64,000 nucleotides of DNA from Pseudorasbora parva (taxonomy: Eukaryota > Chordata > Actinopteri > Cypriniformes > Gobionidae), in assembly GCF_024679245.1 (NCBI RefSeq), contig NC_090178.1:31469242-31533241 (forward strand), written 5' to 3'. Each line of letters starts with the position of its first letter. Position 1 is the stretch's first letter. Shown here in pieces: positions 1 through 11,568 of the stretch. The notes beneath the pieces are model-generated. The model saw only the letters and a program-made list of their open reading frames with translations. It did no database searches and had not been told where the DNA came from. The position numbers and the translations under genes are program-made.

Positions 1-63
1 TCTTTTACAATGCCTTGTAATTACTGTTATCTCATACTTGTTTTGCTCCACCTCACATCACAG

Positions 64-318
64 ATGATCCTGTTTTCAGCCTGTTGCATCTGTGGACTAA
101 TTGGGGGAATTCTCAACATCCAGTTTGTGCGCGCGATGGTGAAACGGGCGAACAGCCTGTACTATCTGCACCTGGCCTTCCTCTGCCTGGCCAGCCTGGG
201 CGTCTTGAGCTGCACCCTCTCCACCTGGCTCACCTGCAGACTCGCCAGCAGTGAACAGAAAAGACTGTTTCTGGAAAGGGATCTGTCCCTGCATCATTCT
301 GTGGCCATTGTCGAGAAG
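64..318 (+). CDS. tmem196: TMEM196 exon (partial gene, two membrane helices)
   Basis: Transmembrane protein 196 is a small four-helix membrane protein of poorly known function. This exon opens after a pyrimidine-rich acceptor ending ...cacatcacag and encodes 85 residues in phase 0. It starts [17 protein letters not shown] (third helix) and continues through a second hydrophobic segment around [16 protein letters not shown]. It then gives the family's conserved [10 protein letters not shown] and a charged tail with LSLHHS, as I recall from vertebrate TMEM196. I end the exon at AAG/gtgaaag (donor GT at 319), where the mammalian protein also has a Glu-Lys before its last exon. Without splicing the frame would run nine more codons to a TAA at 346-348. 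Upstream exons are outside the window. Identification rests on remembered family sequence. The a/b paralog is not decided. Confidence 0.85.
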
Positions 319-400
319 GTGAAAGTGCTGTGCGGGGGAACTGTCTAAGGGACTGTGAGATTTATTTTGCTATTATTGAAAATGTGATAGTGTAGATCCC

Positions 401-951
401 TTAAAGGGTTAGTTCACCCAAAAATCTGTCATCATTTACTCACCCTCATGTCGTTCCAAACCTATAAGACTTTGGTCATCTTTGCAACACAAATGAAGAT
501 ATTTTTGATGAAATCTGAGAGCTTTATGTCTCTCCATAGACACTTTGATGCTTCAAAAAGTTCACAAAGAGATCGAAAAACGAATCCATATGAATTGAGT
601 GGTTTAGTCCAAATGTTCCGAAGTGACACGATAGTTTTATAAGGTGAATAGATATAATTTAGGCTTTTATTTACATATAAACATTGATCAGCTTGAAAAC
701 AAACTTCTTGCTGAACCTCAAATGTGATGCAAAACACGAGAATGAACCTCATTGGTTCTTGCTGAAGCTCAAACATGATGCGTAACACAAAAATGAACCT
801 CATTGGTTCTTGCGGAACCTCAAATGTGATGCGTAACACCCGAGAATGAACCTCACTGGTTCCTGCTGAAGCTCAAATAATAATAATAATAATAGATTTT
901 ATTTATAAAGCACTTTACATTTTAAGGAAGAAAGCTACAAACAGAGGAAAA

Positions 952-1014
<63 letters not shown>

Positions 1015-1403
1015 AATAAAAATAAAAATAATGAATTAATTTAAACATTGAAAGACTTTCTAAACAGGTACGTTTTACAGTAAATGTGATGCAAAGAGAA
1101 GACAATGCTGAATAAAATCATATTTTTTGTTATTTTTGGACTAAAATGTATTGTCGACACTTCAAAAGAGTCTAACTAACCAACTGATGTCACATATCGA
1201 CTACTTTGATGATGTTTTCATTACCTTCTGGACGTGGACAGCAAGTGGGCATACACTTACATTCAAAGGACAGAAAGTCCTCACACTAAATCTAAAATAT
1301 CTAAAACTGTGTTCCGAGGATGATCCGAGGTCTTACGGGTGTGGAACGTCATTGGGGTGAGCCATTAATGAAAAATTTTTTTTTGGGTGAACTAACCCTT
1401 TAA
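401..1403 (+). mobile_element. TTAA-flanked non-autonomous DNA transposon
   Basis: The left end reads TTAAAGGGTTAGTTCACCC and the right end is its reverse complement (gggtgaactaaccctttaa), giving terminal inverted repeats inside a TTAA target duplication at 401-404 and 1400-1403. The subterminal text 'caccctcatgtcgttcc...' is typical of a very common cyprinid MITE family. The interior holds part of a 51-bp minisatellite (about 706-880) and an (ATAA)n run (951-1013). No transposase is present. Confidence 0.85.
951..1013. repeat. (ATAA)n microsatellite
   Basis: About fifteen uninterrupted units of ataa/aaat inside the TTAA element, directly visible. Confidence 0.97.
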
Positions 1404-1794
1404 CACGCGAGAATGAACCTCATTGGTTTCTGCTGAAGCTCAAATGTGATGCGTAACATGAGAATGAACCTCATTGGTTCTTACGGAAGCTCAAACGTGA
1501 TGGGTAACACGAGAATGAACCTCATTAGTTCTTGCGGAAGCTCAAACGTGATGCGTAACACGAGAATGAACCTCATTGGTTCTTGCGGAAGCTCAAACTT
1601 GATGTGTAACACGAGAATGAACCTCATTGGTTCTTGCGGAAGCTCAAGCGTGATGCGTAACACGAGAATGAACCTCATTGGTTCTTGCTGAAGCTCAAAC
1701 GTGATGTGTAACACGAGAATGAACCTCATTGGTTCTTGCTGAAGCTCAAGCGTGATGCGTTACACGAGAATGAACCTCATTGGTTCTTGCACAT
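1404..1794 (+). repeat. 51-bp minisatellite, about 7.5 units
   Basis: The word gaatgaacct recurs at 1411, 1462, 1513, 1564, 1615 and 1666, giving an exact 51-bp period. The unit contains 'cctcattggttcttgc' and 'gaagctcaaacgtgatg'. Because 51 is divisible by three, both strands give repetitive open frames that are not genes. The array begins at the TTAA end of the neighbouring transposon, and more diverged units sit inside that transposon at about 706-880. Confidence 0.95.
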
Positions 1795-1795
1795 C

Positions 1796-1943
1796 AAAGC
1801 AAATATACTTAAGCTTCTGTTTACCATAACTGATATCTAAGTTGATAAATGTTCATGTAACTAAAAGCCTAAATTCAGTCTGTTCATCATTTAAAGCAAT
1901 CGTGGCGCTTTAAAGAGTTTGGACTAAACCCCTCAATTCATAA
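1796..1943 (-). repeat. Inverted partial copy of the 560-700 flank
   Basis: Words such as 'aaaagcctaaatt' and 'ttggactaaacc.ctcaattcat' are the reverse complement of sequence at about 595-690 on the other side of the minisatellite. The array is therefore bracketed by diverged inverted arms. Confidence 0.6.
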
Positions 1944-2958
1944 GTGTTAATTTCCTTGATGAATAATTTTCATCTTCTTTTTCGTCAACAACACTAATGA
2001 AAACAAGACAATAACTAAATAAAAAACTATGATGAAAATCTACTGTCATTTTCGATGAAGAATAAAAACAAGACATAAATGTTAGGAAGGGACGATTAGG
2101 GAACAGATCCAGTCAGAACTGATGTCCTGTAGCCTGACAAGCCAGTTCATCAATGAATGGCACACATTTATGCCAAATAATTGTTTATGAACTAAAGCTG
2201 AGGAATAATGGCAATGGTTATATTATGATATGATGATTTATATATTATTATGTGTTAGACGGCTGTAACAGTGCATACTGTATCTCCATCTGAACTTGAA
2301 TGAGCAATAGCACATGGGCAATAGCAAAAACTGCATTAATTGCAGATTAATTAGTAAAATTAACTGTTTACTTTTATTGCGAGCTTGTTTATCCTATACA
2401 TAAAAGTATCATATTATTTTATTTTCCTCATTATATAAATTTTTGGTTACACAATAAACTGTATTTAATTTCATTCCCATTCAATTCAAGAGGAAAGACT
2501 AAGAACAGTATTGGACACATTCAATAAAGTATCAGCGACCCGTTTATAATAGTTCTAAATTCAAACTTAACTTAAATCTGTATCTGAATCTGATATTATC
2601 TGAAGTATCTGAAGTTTTATCTTAACCACTAACTAAAGCATAAATACAAAATTATAAGAAATATACAGATGTTTTAAAAAAACAAACAAAAAAGTAAATT
2701 GAGCTTTCTTTTGTGTATTTTTGCACTTGACCAGTCAAAAACTGTATAATATTTAAAAAAAAAAATGTTTTGGCATATATTCAAGCAATAGTTGATTCAT
2801 GATTTAATGCTAAATGAATTCAATACAATTTAACTATAAACTCATTTGATTTCAGTCAACTAAAATTAATGATATTTAGTTGACTAGAACTAAATGGTCA
2901 TTTTTGTCAAAAGACGACGACTAAAACTAAATCAAAATTTGTTGTCAAAATTAACACT
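1944..2958. mobile_element. TIR element with GTGTTAATTT ends, ACTAAA-rich
   Basis: The left end reads agtgttaatttcc and the right end aaaattaacactga. The interior near both ends is rich in ACTAAAA-type words ('gacgacgactaaaactaaat'). No coding capacity is seen. A related fragment occurs at 49367-49510. An 'agcctgacaagccag' fragment at about 2130-2145 belongs to the separate TAGCCT family. Confidence 0.55.
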
Positions 2959-4045
<1,087 letters not shown>

Positions 4046-4047
4046 CA

Positions 4048-4080
<33 letters not shown>

Positions 4081-4600
4081 TATTTGGCTATAGTAGTCAG
4101 ATTAATCGTTTCCCCAAATTAAGCAAAAATGTGCAGTTTAGTGAAGTTACTGAAAGGTTGCTTTAAGATGAAATTGTGATGGCTTGTAATGGAAATTAAT
4201 AAGATCTTAACAATATAGCAGTCTACTTACACAAACTGCATTTAGATATCAGTAATCACCATATGTCTATGTGTGTTAGTTGGAGCCAAAGGCAATGATT
4301 TTTTTTAATTATTATATTAAATTAGATAGCCTATACTAAAATACATTTTACTAACACTCTATCAATCAGACGACAGAAGGCACATATTAGGCCTAAGAAG
4401 ACTGTGTACAACTACAACATCATGCCTGTAATTTAGATGACTTAGAAATGTGTGTATTAAAATATTATACAACAGCTAGACTTCATAGGGTTAAAAATAA
4501 GCAGCATAGGCAAATTTTTAATGTGTGCATGTGGGAGGGAGAAAGCGAGAGCTAGCGAGAGAGTAAATGATCACACTGACTGTTTTCTCTGGCCTGTCAG
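4046..4600. other. (GCAC)n/(CA)n then intergenic or intronic DNA
   Basis: Short CACG/CA repeat to about 4079, then unique AT-rich sequence leading to the candidate acceptor at 4600. Nothing else recognised. Confidence 0.6.
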
Positions 4601-4651
4601 GAAGTTCCAGTGAAGCCTGCTACGCACAACAGGAGCACCTCTCTACCATAA
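4601..4651 (+). CDS. Candidate last coding exon of tmem196
   Basis: A strong acceptor (tgttttctctggcctgtcag) is followed by a phase-0 open stretch of 16 codons and TAA, reading EVPVKPATHNRSTSLP. The phase matches the donor at 318 and the acidic first residue fits the position, so it could be the C-terminal exon about 4.3 kb downstream. An AATAAA lies at 5341-5346 and would close a 3' UTR of roughly 700 bp. I cannot confirm that fish TMEM196 ends this way, since mammalian isoforms that I remember end differently. A chance acceptor is the alternative. Confidence 0.35.
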   Translation, partial: EVPVKPATHNRSTSLP

Positions 4652-5384
4652 AGATTCCAACCTACGGATCTGCATCCAGGTTTTCTCAGAAAGACTCATT
4701 TTAAACACTGTTCCAAAAACCAGGCTGTATTCGAAGCACCTTGCCAAATCGCTATTCAAGGATTTGGGGCTCTGACTACCGAATGCCAAAAAGCACTTAC
4801 ATTGCAGTCACCGATGGAAACCCCAATGCTGTTAGTTAATAACTAAGGACGAGCATGCTGGCCAATGACCTTGTGAATAGCTGCTAATATTCGTAATTTG
4901 TAATACAACAGTGACATCTGCTGGTGAAACGTGTCAGCACCCAAATGGAGCACGAAGTGCCTAACAGCAGAAGAAAGCAATCAGGGATTACAGAAGATGT
5001 AAATCTACAGGTGTGTAAAGGCCGTGTGTTAGAGTTACAGACTTCCAGGCCAGACAACTTTTTGTAGGAACTTTTTAACGCCTACTGTTGTTACATTCTG
5101 GATTCTTCGATTGATCGAACTGACAGTTGATGAACTACTGACAGTTTTGAAAACCCTGTTGAAACCTGTTGTATAAAAACAAAGGAATATGTGATTTTAC
5201 CTTTTGTTTTGACCCCTTTCCCTCCTGCCAAGACTATCATGTAATTAGGCCTCACTGTAGGCCTACGCAATACGATATATCAAAGAGGAAAACATTATAT
5301 GTGGTGTTTTTCCTGCTTAAAATTGGACACTAACAATTGGAATAAAAATGTTCATACATTATTTATTTATTTTATTTTTTTTAA
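4652..5384 (+). other. Possible tmem196 3' UTR or unique intergenic sequence
   Basis: Unique-looking sequence without a reading frame of note. It contains AATAAA at 5341-5346, which would be a poly(A) signal if 4601-4651 is the terminal exon. Otherwise plain intergenic DNA. Confidence 0.3.
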
Positions 5385-6250
5385 AGTATGTTACCCTAAA
5401 GATAACATTGTACCACAACAGACAAACTGAAACATTTTATTGAAAGCATCAATTTCTTTAACCAGACATTTGAACAACATAAAAATAATAAATGTATCCA
5501 GTTTTTAATGTATTACAAATTTTATATTTAATAAAAAGTAACATTTCAAATTCAGCTGTTGCTCTCAGGCAACATTGTAGCCTACCAAAGTGGCACATGC
5601 AAACCATCATATCAAGTTATCATATCCATCTTCATCCTCATCCTCAACTTCAATCTCACCCTCAGTCTCTCCCTGCTGGACTGTCACCTCATCTTCCTCA
5701 TCATATGACACCTCATCCTCACCCTCATCAACTGGCAGTTGTGTTTTATACCTTTTTAGAAAATTTGCAGATATAGTATGTGAATTACTATTCTTATAAA
5801 TGCATTACAAAATCATGCAAAAATGCAAATAAACTTAGATAATTCTAACTATTTTCCTTACCAATATAATATGTTTGTATCCAACCTATATCTGGTATGG
5901 CCTTATGTGATTCCATTATGGTACAATGTTGCCTTGAGGCAACATTTTTTGTTATTTCCTCTAAAACATTTGATGATATATAATATAAAGTTCTTGAAAA
6001 TTCTTCTTAACTTACCAGTGATGATGACTCATATTTTTTGTGGGTGATTAACTGGACGCAAATTAGTGGGAAATGCTCTTTTCATTGGAGAAATTAAGGA
6101 ACCACGTGAACATGTGCATGTGTTGAACTTGGACACAAAACACTTTTTTGCACTTTCATTGATTAGTATTTGAGTTCTTCTCCCATGATATGTTTCATTT
6201 TATTAAAAATAAACTAAAATAGACTAAGTTGCCTGGAGGCAACACCATAG
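5385..6250. repeat. Region with four GTTGCC...GGCAAC hairpin motifs
   Basis: Short hairpins occur at 5390-5416, 5558-5583, 5920-5947 and 6228-6246. Each is of the form GTTGCCn4GGCAAC, and three are followed or preceded by ACATTGTA-type sequence. The third, aatgttgccttgaggcaaca, can form a 9-bp perfect stem. On the minus strand, about 5783-5600 is open for some 60 codons with a Glu/Asp-rich stretch (VDEGEDEVSYDEEDE). It may be a decayed transposase piece or chance. No product is assigned. Confidence 0.4.
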
Positions 6251-6518
6251 AGGGATGCAATATATAGCTACATGCAAATAAATATTAAAAAAAAACAAAA
6301 TGTGTTGTTTTTTTCTGCATGTGAGACCTTAATTATAATACAGTTATGACATCATTTTGTAGAGCATTTTAGCACTTCCGTTTCTGTCACTCCGAAGTCG
6401 ATATGTTTTTTTGAACCGGGTATTGGTTAAATGGCTAAAATAAGGTCTGTGGTGAACACAAGCAAGACACTTTCACGTTTTTTGTCCACAACATAAAATA
6501 CATCAGTATTACCCAAGT

Positions 6519-6550
<32 letters not shown>

Positions 6551-6614
6551 CGTTTTAAGCTGTTACATGTCATGAAAAGGTGGTTGTTAACAAGTGGCTA
6601 AATAGGACTACGGA
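6251..6614. other. Intergenic with (GT)n at about 6521-6551
   Basis: Unique AT-rich sequence plus a GT microsatellite. No gene seen. Confidence 0.6.
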
Positions 6615-7063
6615 TGCTGGCGTGAGTTCAGCAGTTTGGTAGTTTGACACGTGATCCAAAAACTGCTGAAATCACGTGACATTGGCGATCCGAATCATTA
6701 ATCGATTCACTGATTCATGCCCGTTTGAATCTTTCTTTGAGGTTTGAAAACAAACGCGGAAGAGAAGACAGATGCTGAATAAAGTCGTAGTTTTTGTTAT
6801 GTTTGGACCAAAATGTATATTCGTTGCTTCAAGAGATTCTAATCAACCAACTGATGTCACATATGGACTACTTTGATGATATTTTTATTCCCTTTCTGGA
6901 CATGGACAGTACAGTGTGCATAGACGGCATATGCTCTGGGACTTAATATAAAATATCTTAAACTGTGTTCCGAAGATGAACGGAGGTCTTACGGGTGTGG
7001 AACAACATTAGGGTGGGTCATTTAATGACATCAGTTTCATTTTTGGGTGATCTAACCCTTTAA
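6615..7063 (+). mobile_element. Right half of a TTAA-type element
   Basis: The segment 'gctgaataaagtcgtag...tttggaccaaaatgta' matches about 1105-1150 of the 401-1403 element. It ends with 'gggtgatctaaccctttaa' (TTAA 7060-7063). The left terminus is missing. Part of the interior ('tttcagcag..ttg', 'gtttgacacg') also resembles 11470-11510. Confidence 0.65.
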
Positions 7064-7249
7064 TCGTCATCACATCACACTGAACAAGCAAACTCAGTCC
7101 GCTTTTACAGCCTCAATAATTGTGCTTTTACAAACTAATCTAAGTTGTGGGAAACTTAGAGACGGTGACGCTGAAGTTGAGCGACCGAGTTGTATTCCAT
7201 TTGCCTACCTTTAGCTTTTTCACTTCTGGAGACTGTATTAGGATTCAAA

Positions 7250-7293
7250 ATGAATAAAAGCTCATCTGTGATAATTATCTTGATGGACAACGG
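7250..7293 (+). other. Exon-like ATG plus GTAAGT donor, no gene assigned
   Basis: An ATG at 7250 opens 14 codons (MNKSSSVIIILMDN plus two bases) and runs into CGG/gtaagtat, a near-consensus 5' splice site with GT at 7294. It resembles a first coding exon. I do not recognise the peptide and find no matching downstream exon, so it may be a transposon-derived exon or chance. Confidence 0.25.
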
Positions 7294-7920
7294 GTAAGTA
7301 TCATAAACTTTTATTGATCACAGAGCTTGATTTTTTTTGTGTGACAATCCTATGAAAATTCTATTGTTTAACCAGTGCGATGCCACGTTCCAGGCAACCC
7401 GTAACCCGTGTTTTTCCAGCCTTCTACCCGTGAAAGTGTTCTGGAACGGCAGTCAAACCTGTGACTTACCACCCATAAACTTGTACTAGATCGATATACT
7501 CCCAGTTACGCGCTCTGCCATCACATAGCCTGCGAAACAGCAATGACAGCCCCTACGGATGGTAAAACATGGTAAAAAATAAAAGTTATAACAGCTTCAA
7601 ACAGCCTTGCATGTGCGCTGTTTTTTCTCTCCTCCGCAGAGTAAGCACCTTTGGCAATAGATTGTAATTGAACATAAGCCCTGTGCCGTCCACCATGCTT
7701 TGTCTACATCTATATAGCTGCACAATTCCTTGCACTCAGGCATTTTGACCTTACTTTGCCTGGAACGCTACAAAGTTGTGGTTTGACGTTGCAACTTACA
7801 AGCTCAAAAAATCTGCCTGGAATGCAGCATAACTGCCAGTTGGCCTACAAAGTGACGTCATACCTGCACCACTCCATAACCTATAGCCTAATTTATAAAA
7901 GAGCCACATCATTCCTTAAT
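7294..7920. other. Intergenic, nothing recognised
   Basis: Mixed-composition unique sequence with no convincing frame. A 63-codon open stretch at 7756-7947 has no recognisable features and runs into a MITE. Confidence 0.5.
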
Positions 7921-8037
7921 TTAAAGGGATGGTCCACCCAAAAATGAAAATGTCCATACTATGGAAGTCAATGGGGCCAATCAACTGTTACTGGTTTCCC
8001 ATCTTCTTCAAAATATCTAAGAAATTCATCCCTTTAA
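7921..8037. mobile_element. Short TTAA MITE (117 bp)
   Basis: Begins TTAAAGGGATGGTCCACCC and ends catccctttaa, flanked by TTAA (7921-7924 and 8034-8037). An internally deleted relative of the common TTAA elements. Confidence 0.7.
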
Positions 8038-8813
8038 GAGGCATGACACAACAGCAATACACTCGTGGACATATCAATACAGAAATCCTTTCTCCTTTTA
8101 GAAATGGGCCCAATGTGACAAGTGAAATCTGAATGCTCTCTCTGTGAGGATCCTAGAGGGCGCTGTTCCCTATATATAACTCAACCCCTGCTGCCCTTTC
8201 CCCCATCTTCCACTTTGTGTCTCTGAAGCTGACAGTTTGTGAACCATTCACAAATCATGGTTATGAACAGAAGCATTCCTTTGTCCTCTGGGTATATAGG
8301 GCTTCATTTGGCTCATTCCCATGATGTATGCTGAGGGCAAGAAGTCATTTAACACACAATTTATTAACTTCCTGATTTATAACCCATGTAAAAGAAATGC
8401 GGTCTCTTCACTTCTCCTTTTACTCTCTGAATAGCCTCTAATAATTTTGTGAGTGATGATGTGAATAAGGAAGAAAGTACTATAATTACAGATAAAAAAA
8501 AAAAAAAATGGGAGGCTTGTCTTGACCTATAGACTATCCTGGTCATCCGAGCACATCCATAAAATGTCTTCACTGTAGTTTTTGTTTTTAAAACTCATTA
8601 AGACATCAAGTTTTTAAGGTTTTTAACAGTAGCTTTCAAGTAAAATGTTAAATAAAACACTGCATATAACTATATTTAAACTATACTTCACTGTATGGAG
8701 TAAATATAGTTTGTTCTTAAAGCTAATAAATTTCAGTCAAGAGCAGTGGGTGATTCTATTTTTTTCTTTTGTGGTTTGATTAAAATGAAGAACACAAAGT
8801 GACAGCAGCCTAA
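8038..8813. other. Intergenic, nothing recognised
   Basis: Unique AT-rich DNA with a poly-A run at 8494-8508. No supported gene. Confidence 0.5.
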
Positions 8814-8815
8814 TA

Positions 8816-10442
8816 CAGTCCCTGACAAAAGTCTTGTCGCTTGTGTACAAATTGACCTAAAGTGCCGCTGAAATATATTTTACAAGAAATGGCTCATTTT
8901 AGTCCCACCAGCTTTTGTGATAATGTTTCAGTGAAAAACTAAACTTTCAAAAAGTATTCTAATATTCACAGCTTGGTAAAGCCCATTGGGTCAATTTTTG
9001 CAAAGACATAAGTGTTGTCACCTTGTCATATGAGCTTCACCTGTGACTAATAATGGATCAATTAGGTCTCAAGTGTGTATAAAAAGAACCCCAGTACACT
9101 AGACCTTCACATCAACTGCAACTAGACCTCTGCAAACATGCCTAAGATTCACCCTGAGACTAAAGTTTTGATTATCATGAGGCTGAAGACCAGATCCACT
9201 GCTGATGTGGCAGACACCTTCAATGTGTCTCAGCTTCAAGTACAGAGGATAAAAAATTTTTTTGAAGAGACTGTAGACATTTTTGACAAGCCCAGGTCAG
9301 GCAGACCCCGCAAGACAACTGCTCGAGAGGACCGTTTGTTGGCTCGAAAATCCAAGGCCAGCCCATTTTCCACTGCAGCAGAGCTCCACGAGACCTGGTC
9401 ACCTGAAGTCCCTGTGTCAACCAGAACAGCTTGTCGGATTCTGTCTCGAAATGGCCTCCATGGTTGAATCAGTGCCCAGAAGCCAGCACTAAACAAAAGA
9501 CAATTGAAAAACCGTGTGGCATTTGCCAAGGCCCACAGCCTGCTAAAAGGATGGACGCAGGAAAAGTGGCAGAAGGTGGATTTTTCAGATTAATCTTTTG
9601 TTGAATTACACCACAGTCGCCGCAAATATTGCAGGAGACCTACTGGTGCCTGAATGGATCCGAGATTCACCCAGAAAACAGTGAAGTTTGGTGGCGGAAA
9701 AATCATGGTCTGGGGTTACATCCAGTATGAGGGTGTACGAGAGATCTGCAGGGTGGAAGGCAACATCAAAAGTCTAAAATACCAAGAAATCTTAGCTACC
9801 TCTTATATTCCCAACCATAAAAGAGGCCAAATTCTGCAGCAGGACGGTGCTCCATCGCATACTTCCATCTCCACATCAAAGTTCCTTAAGGCGAAGAAGA
9901 TCAAGATGCTCCAGGATTGGCCAGCCCAGTCACCAGACATGAACATCATTGAGCATATGTGGGGTAGGATGAAAGAGGACGCATGGAAGACGAAACCAAA
10001 GAATATTGATGAACTCTGGGAGGCATGCAAGACTGCTTTCTTAGCTATTCCTGATGACTTCATCAATAAATTGTATGAATCCTTGCCAAACCGCATGGAT
10101 GCAGTCCTTCAAGCTCATGGAAGTCATACAAGATATTAAATTTGGATCTCACAGCACCACAACATATTTTTGACTGACATATTTTTGTATTTGCTGTAAA
10201 TTTGTTCAATTTCTGTATAGGCGACAAAACTTTTGTCTTGCCAAAATTTGACCTTTCCGTCTTGATTAAATGATAAATATTTTTTCTGTGAACATTATTT
10301 ATTTCAGTGCATTAAACATCATTTGGGAGGGTTTTAGCTTTTCATATGAGCTATTTCTAACACCAATTAATTAATTAAAGGTCAGGTTAATATCAGGTAT
10401 TTCTAGAAAATAGATAAGCGACAAGACTTTTGTCAGGGACTG
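8816..10442 (+). mobile_element. Tc1/mariner element, full length, inactive
   Basis: Ends cagtccctgacaaaagtctt... and ...aagacttttgtcagggactg are inverted for about 27 bp and sit between TA dinucleotides (8814-8815 and 10443-10444). Inner repeats at about 9001-9023 and 10220-10242 repeat the 'gacaaaacttttgtc' theme, giving the IR/DR layout known from Tc1 elements such as Sleeping Beauty. Total length 1627 bp, which is usual for the family. It encodes the broken transposase at 9138-10139. Confidence 0.95.
9138..10139 (+). pseudogene. Tc1 transposase pseudogene
   Basis: Transposases of this family cut and paste DNA at TA sites in the nucleus. The N-terminal part (9138-9467) starts MPKIHPETKVLIIMRLKT. 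It shows a helix-turn-helix (STADVADTFNVSQLQVQRIK), a GRPRK hook and a second helix-turn-helix up to SRNGLHG. A TGA at 9465-9467 and a TAA at about 9591 interrupt an otherwise collinear frame. The part 9654-10139 has the catalytic core with GGGKIMVWG, the second Asp in QQDGAPSHT and the Glu in SPDMNIIEHMWG. I count 35 residues between that Asp and Glu, one more than the usual 34. The first catalytic Asp lies just before the TAA, in KVDFSD. Both stops could be single substitutions, so the copy decayed recently. Not functional as read. Confidence 0.92.
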
Positions 10443-10503
10443 TATACTGCTCTTGTCTAAGAGCTGCATGGACCCAATACACGGTTGCACATGTGGTTTC
10501 TTT

Positions 10504-10798
10504 GGCCCTGTCCTGAATGGCACCCTAAACCCTCACAGTCTTTCTTTGAGTCCACACTTTCACTGTGTAATGCCGCTTTGACTGCCGGGTAGAAGTCCTT
10601 TGTGCAGCTTGCAAACTTGCAGGCTCAGCTGAAATGCGCATCAAGGGTGCATAGCAGCTGCAAAGGGGGCGCTTTCGAGCACCCTTCTTTAAGCTTAAAT
10701 GACGAATGGGACTTAAATAACGGACACACGCCTGCAGCGGCCATTTTAAGTCCACAAGACAGAAAGTGCATATGAAGTGTACCATTTGGGCCAGGGCC
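10504..10798. mobile_element. TIR MITE, 295 bp
   Basis: The left end ggccctgtcctgaatggca is roughly inverted at the right end taccatttgggccagggcc. The interior has 'caccctaaaccctcac'. No coding capacity. Confidence 0.6.
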
Positions 10799-11065
10799 TT
10801 TCACAACTGTTAAAGGGTTAGTTCACCCAAAAATGAAAATGTTGTCATTAATTACTTACCCTCATGTTGTTCGACACCCGTAAGACAGCCTTGGAACACA
10901 AATGAAGATATTTGTGTTGAAATCCGATGGCTCAGACAGGCCTTCATTGACAGCAATGTCATTTCCTCTCTCAAGACCCATAAAGGCAAAAAGACGTCTT
11001 TAAAAAGTCTATCTCACTACAGTGGCTCTACAATAATGTTATGAAGCGACAAGAATAATTTTGTG

Positions 11066-11411
11066 CACAAAAAACACAGAAACTACCGAATGGCGGTCTT
11101 TCGAATCAGCTTTGACCGCGACTCTGGAAGACTTGGAGTTAAGCTTTTCTCTGAGAAAAGAACAAAGAACGGCACTGAAGTCATTCTAAAGAAGGGAAGA
11201 TGTGTTCTGAGTTTTGCAGACCGGATACGGCGAAAGTTTAATCTGTCAACTAGCTCTGCTTCACCTTCGTTGCTCTGGTTGGTGTAGCGCTATCCTATCG
11301 CGTGCAGAGGGAGTTTGAAAGACAACCGTTTATCCCGCCCCTCGGATTGAGCCCTGTCAATGGTGAGTTTCCAGACCAAACATCTTGATGTGGGTCTGGC
11401 TTGTCAGGCTT
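11066..11411 (-). mobile_element. Truncated TAGCCT-family element
   Basis: Reverse complement of the first two thirds of the elements at 49973-50477 and 50769-51282, ending at 'gggtctggcttgtcaggct'. The distal terminus is missing. A 74-codon open stretch here recurs in the other copies on the equivalent strand but is interrupted differently, and I do not call it a gene. Confidence 0.75.
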
Positions 11412-11415
11412 GTGA

Positions 11416-11568
11416 TGGGCCGATTTCAAAACAAAAAATTTCGAAACCGTTATCAGTTTATCGATCAAGTCAGGTGATTTCAGCAGTTTCGCGGTTTGAC
11501 ACGCAATCCGACACGATTCGATAAACTGATTCATAATCGTTCAAAGCTTTGTTTTGAAATCGGCCCAT
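11416..11568. repeat. Inverted repeat, about 20-bp arms
   Basis: The arm tgatgggccgatttcaaaac is inverted in gttttgaaatcggcccatca, with a 110-bp spacer. Probably a small element inside the TTAA element. Confidence 0.7.

Noticed and set aside
1446..1729. Repetitive 81-82 codon proteins on both strands, and a CRISPR-like look of regular repeats
   Set aside because: A 51-bp tandem minisatellite whose period is a multiple of three. There are no spacers, and this is a eukaryotic genome.
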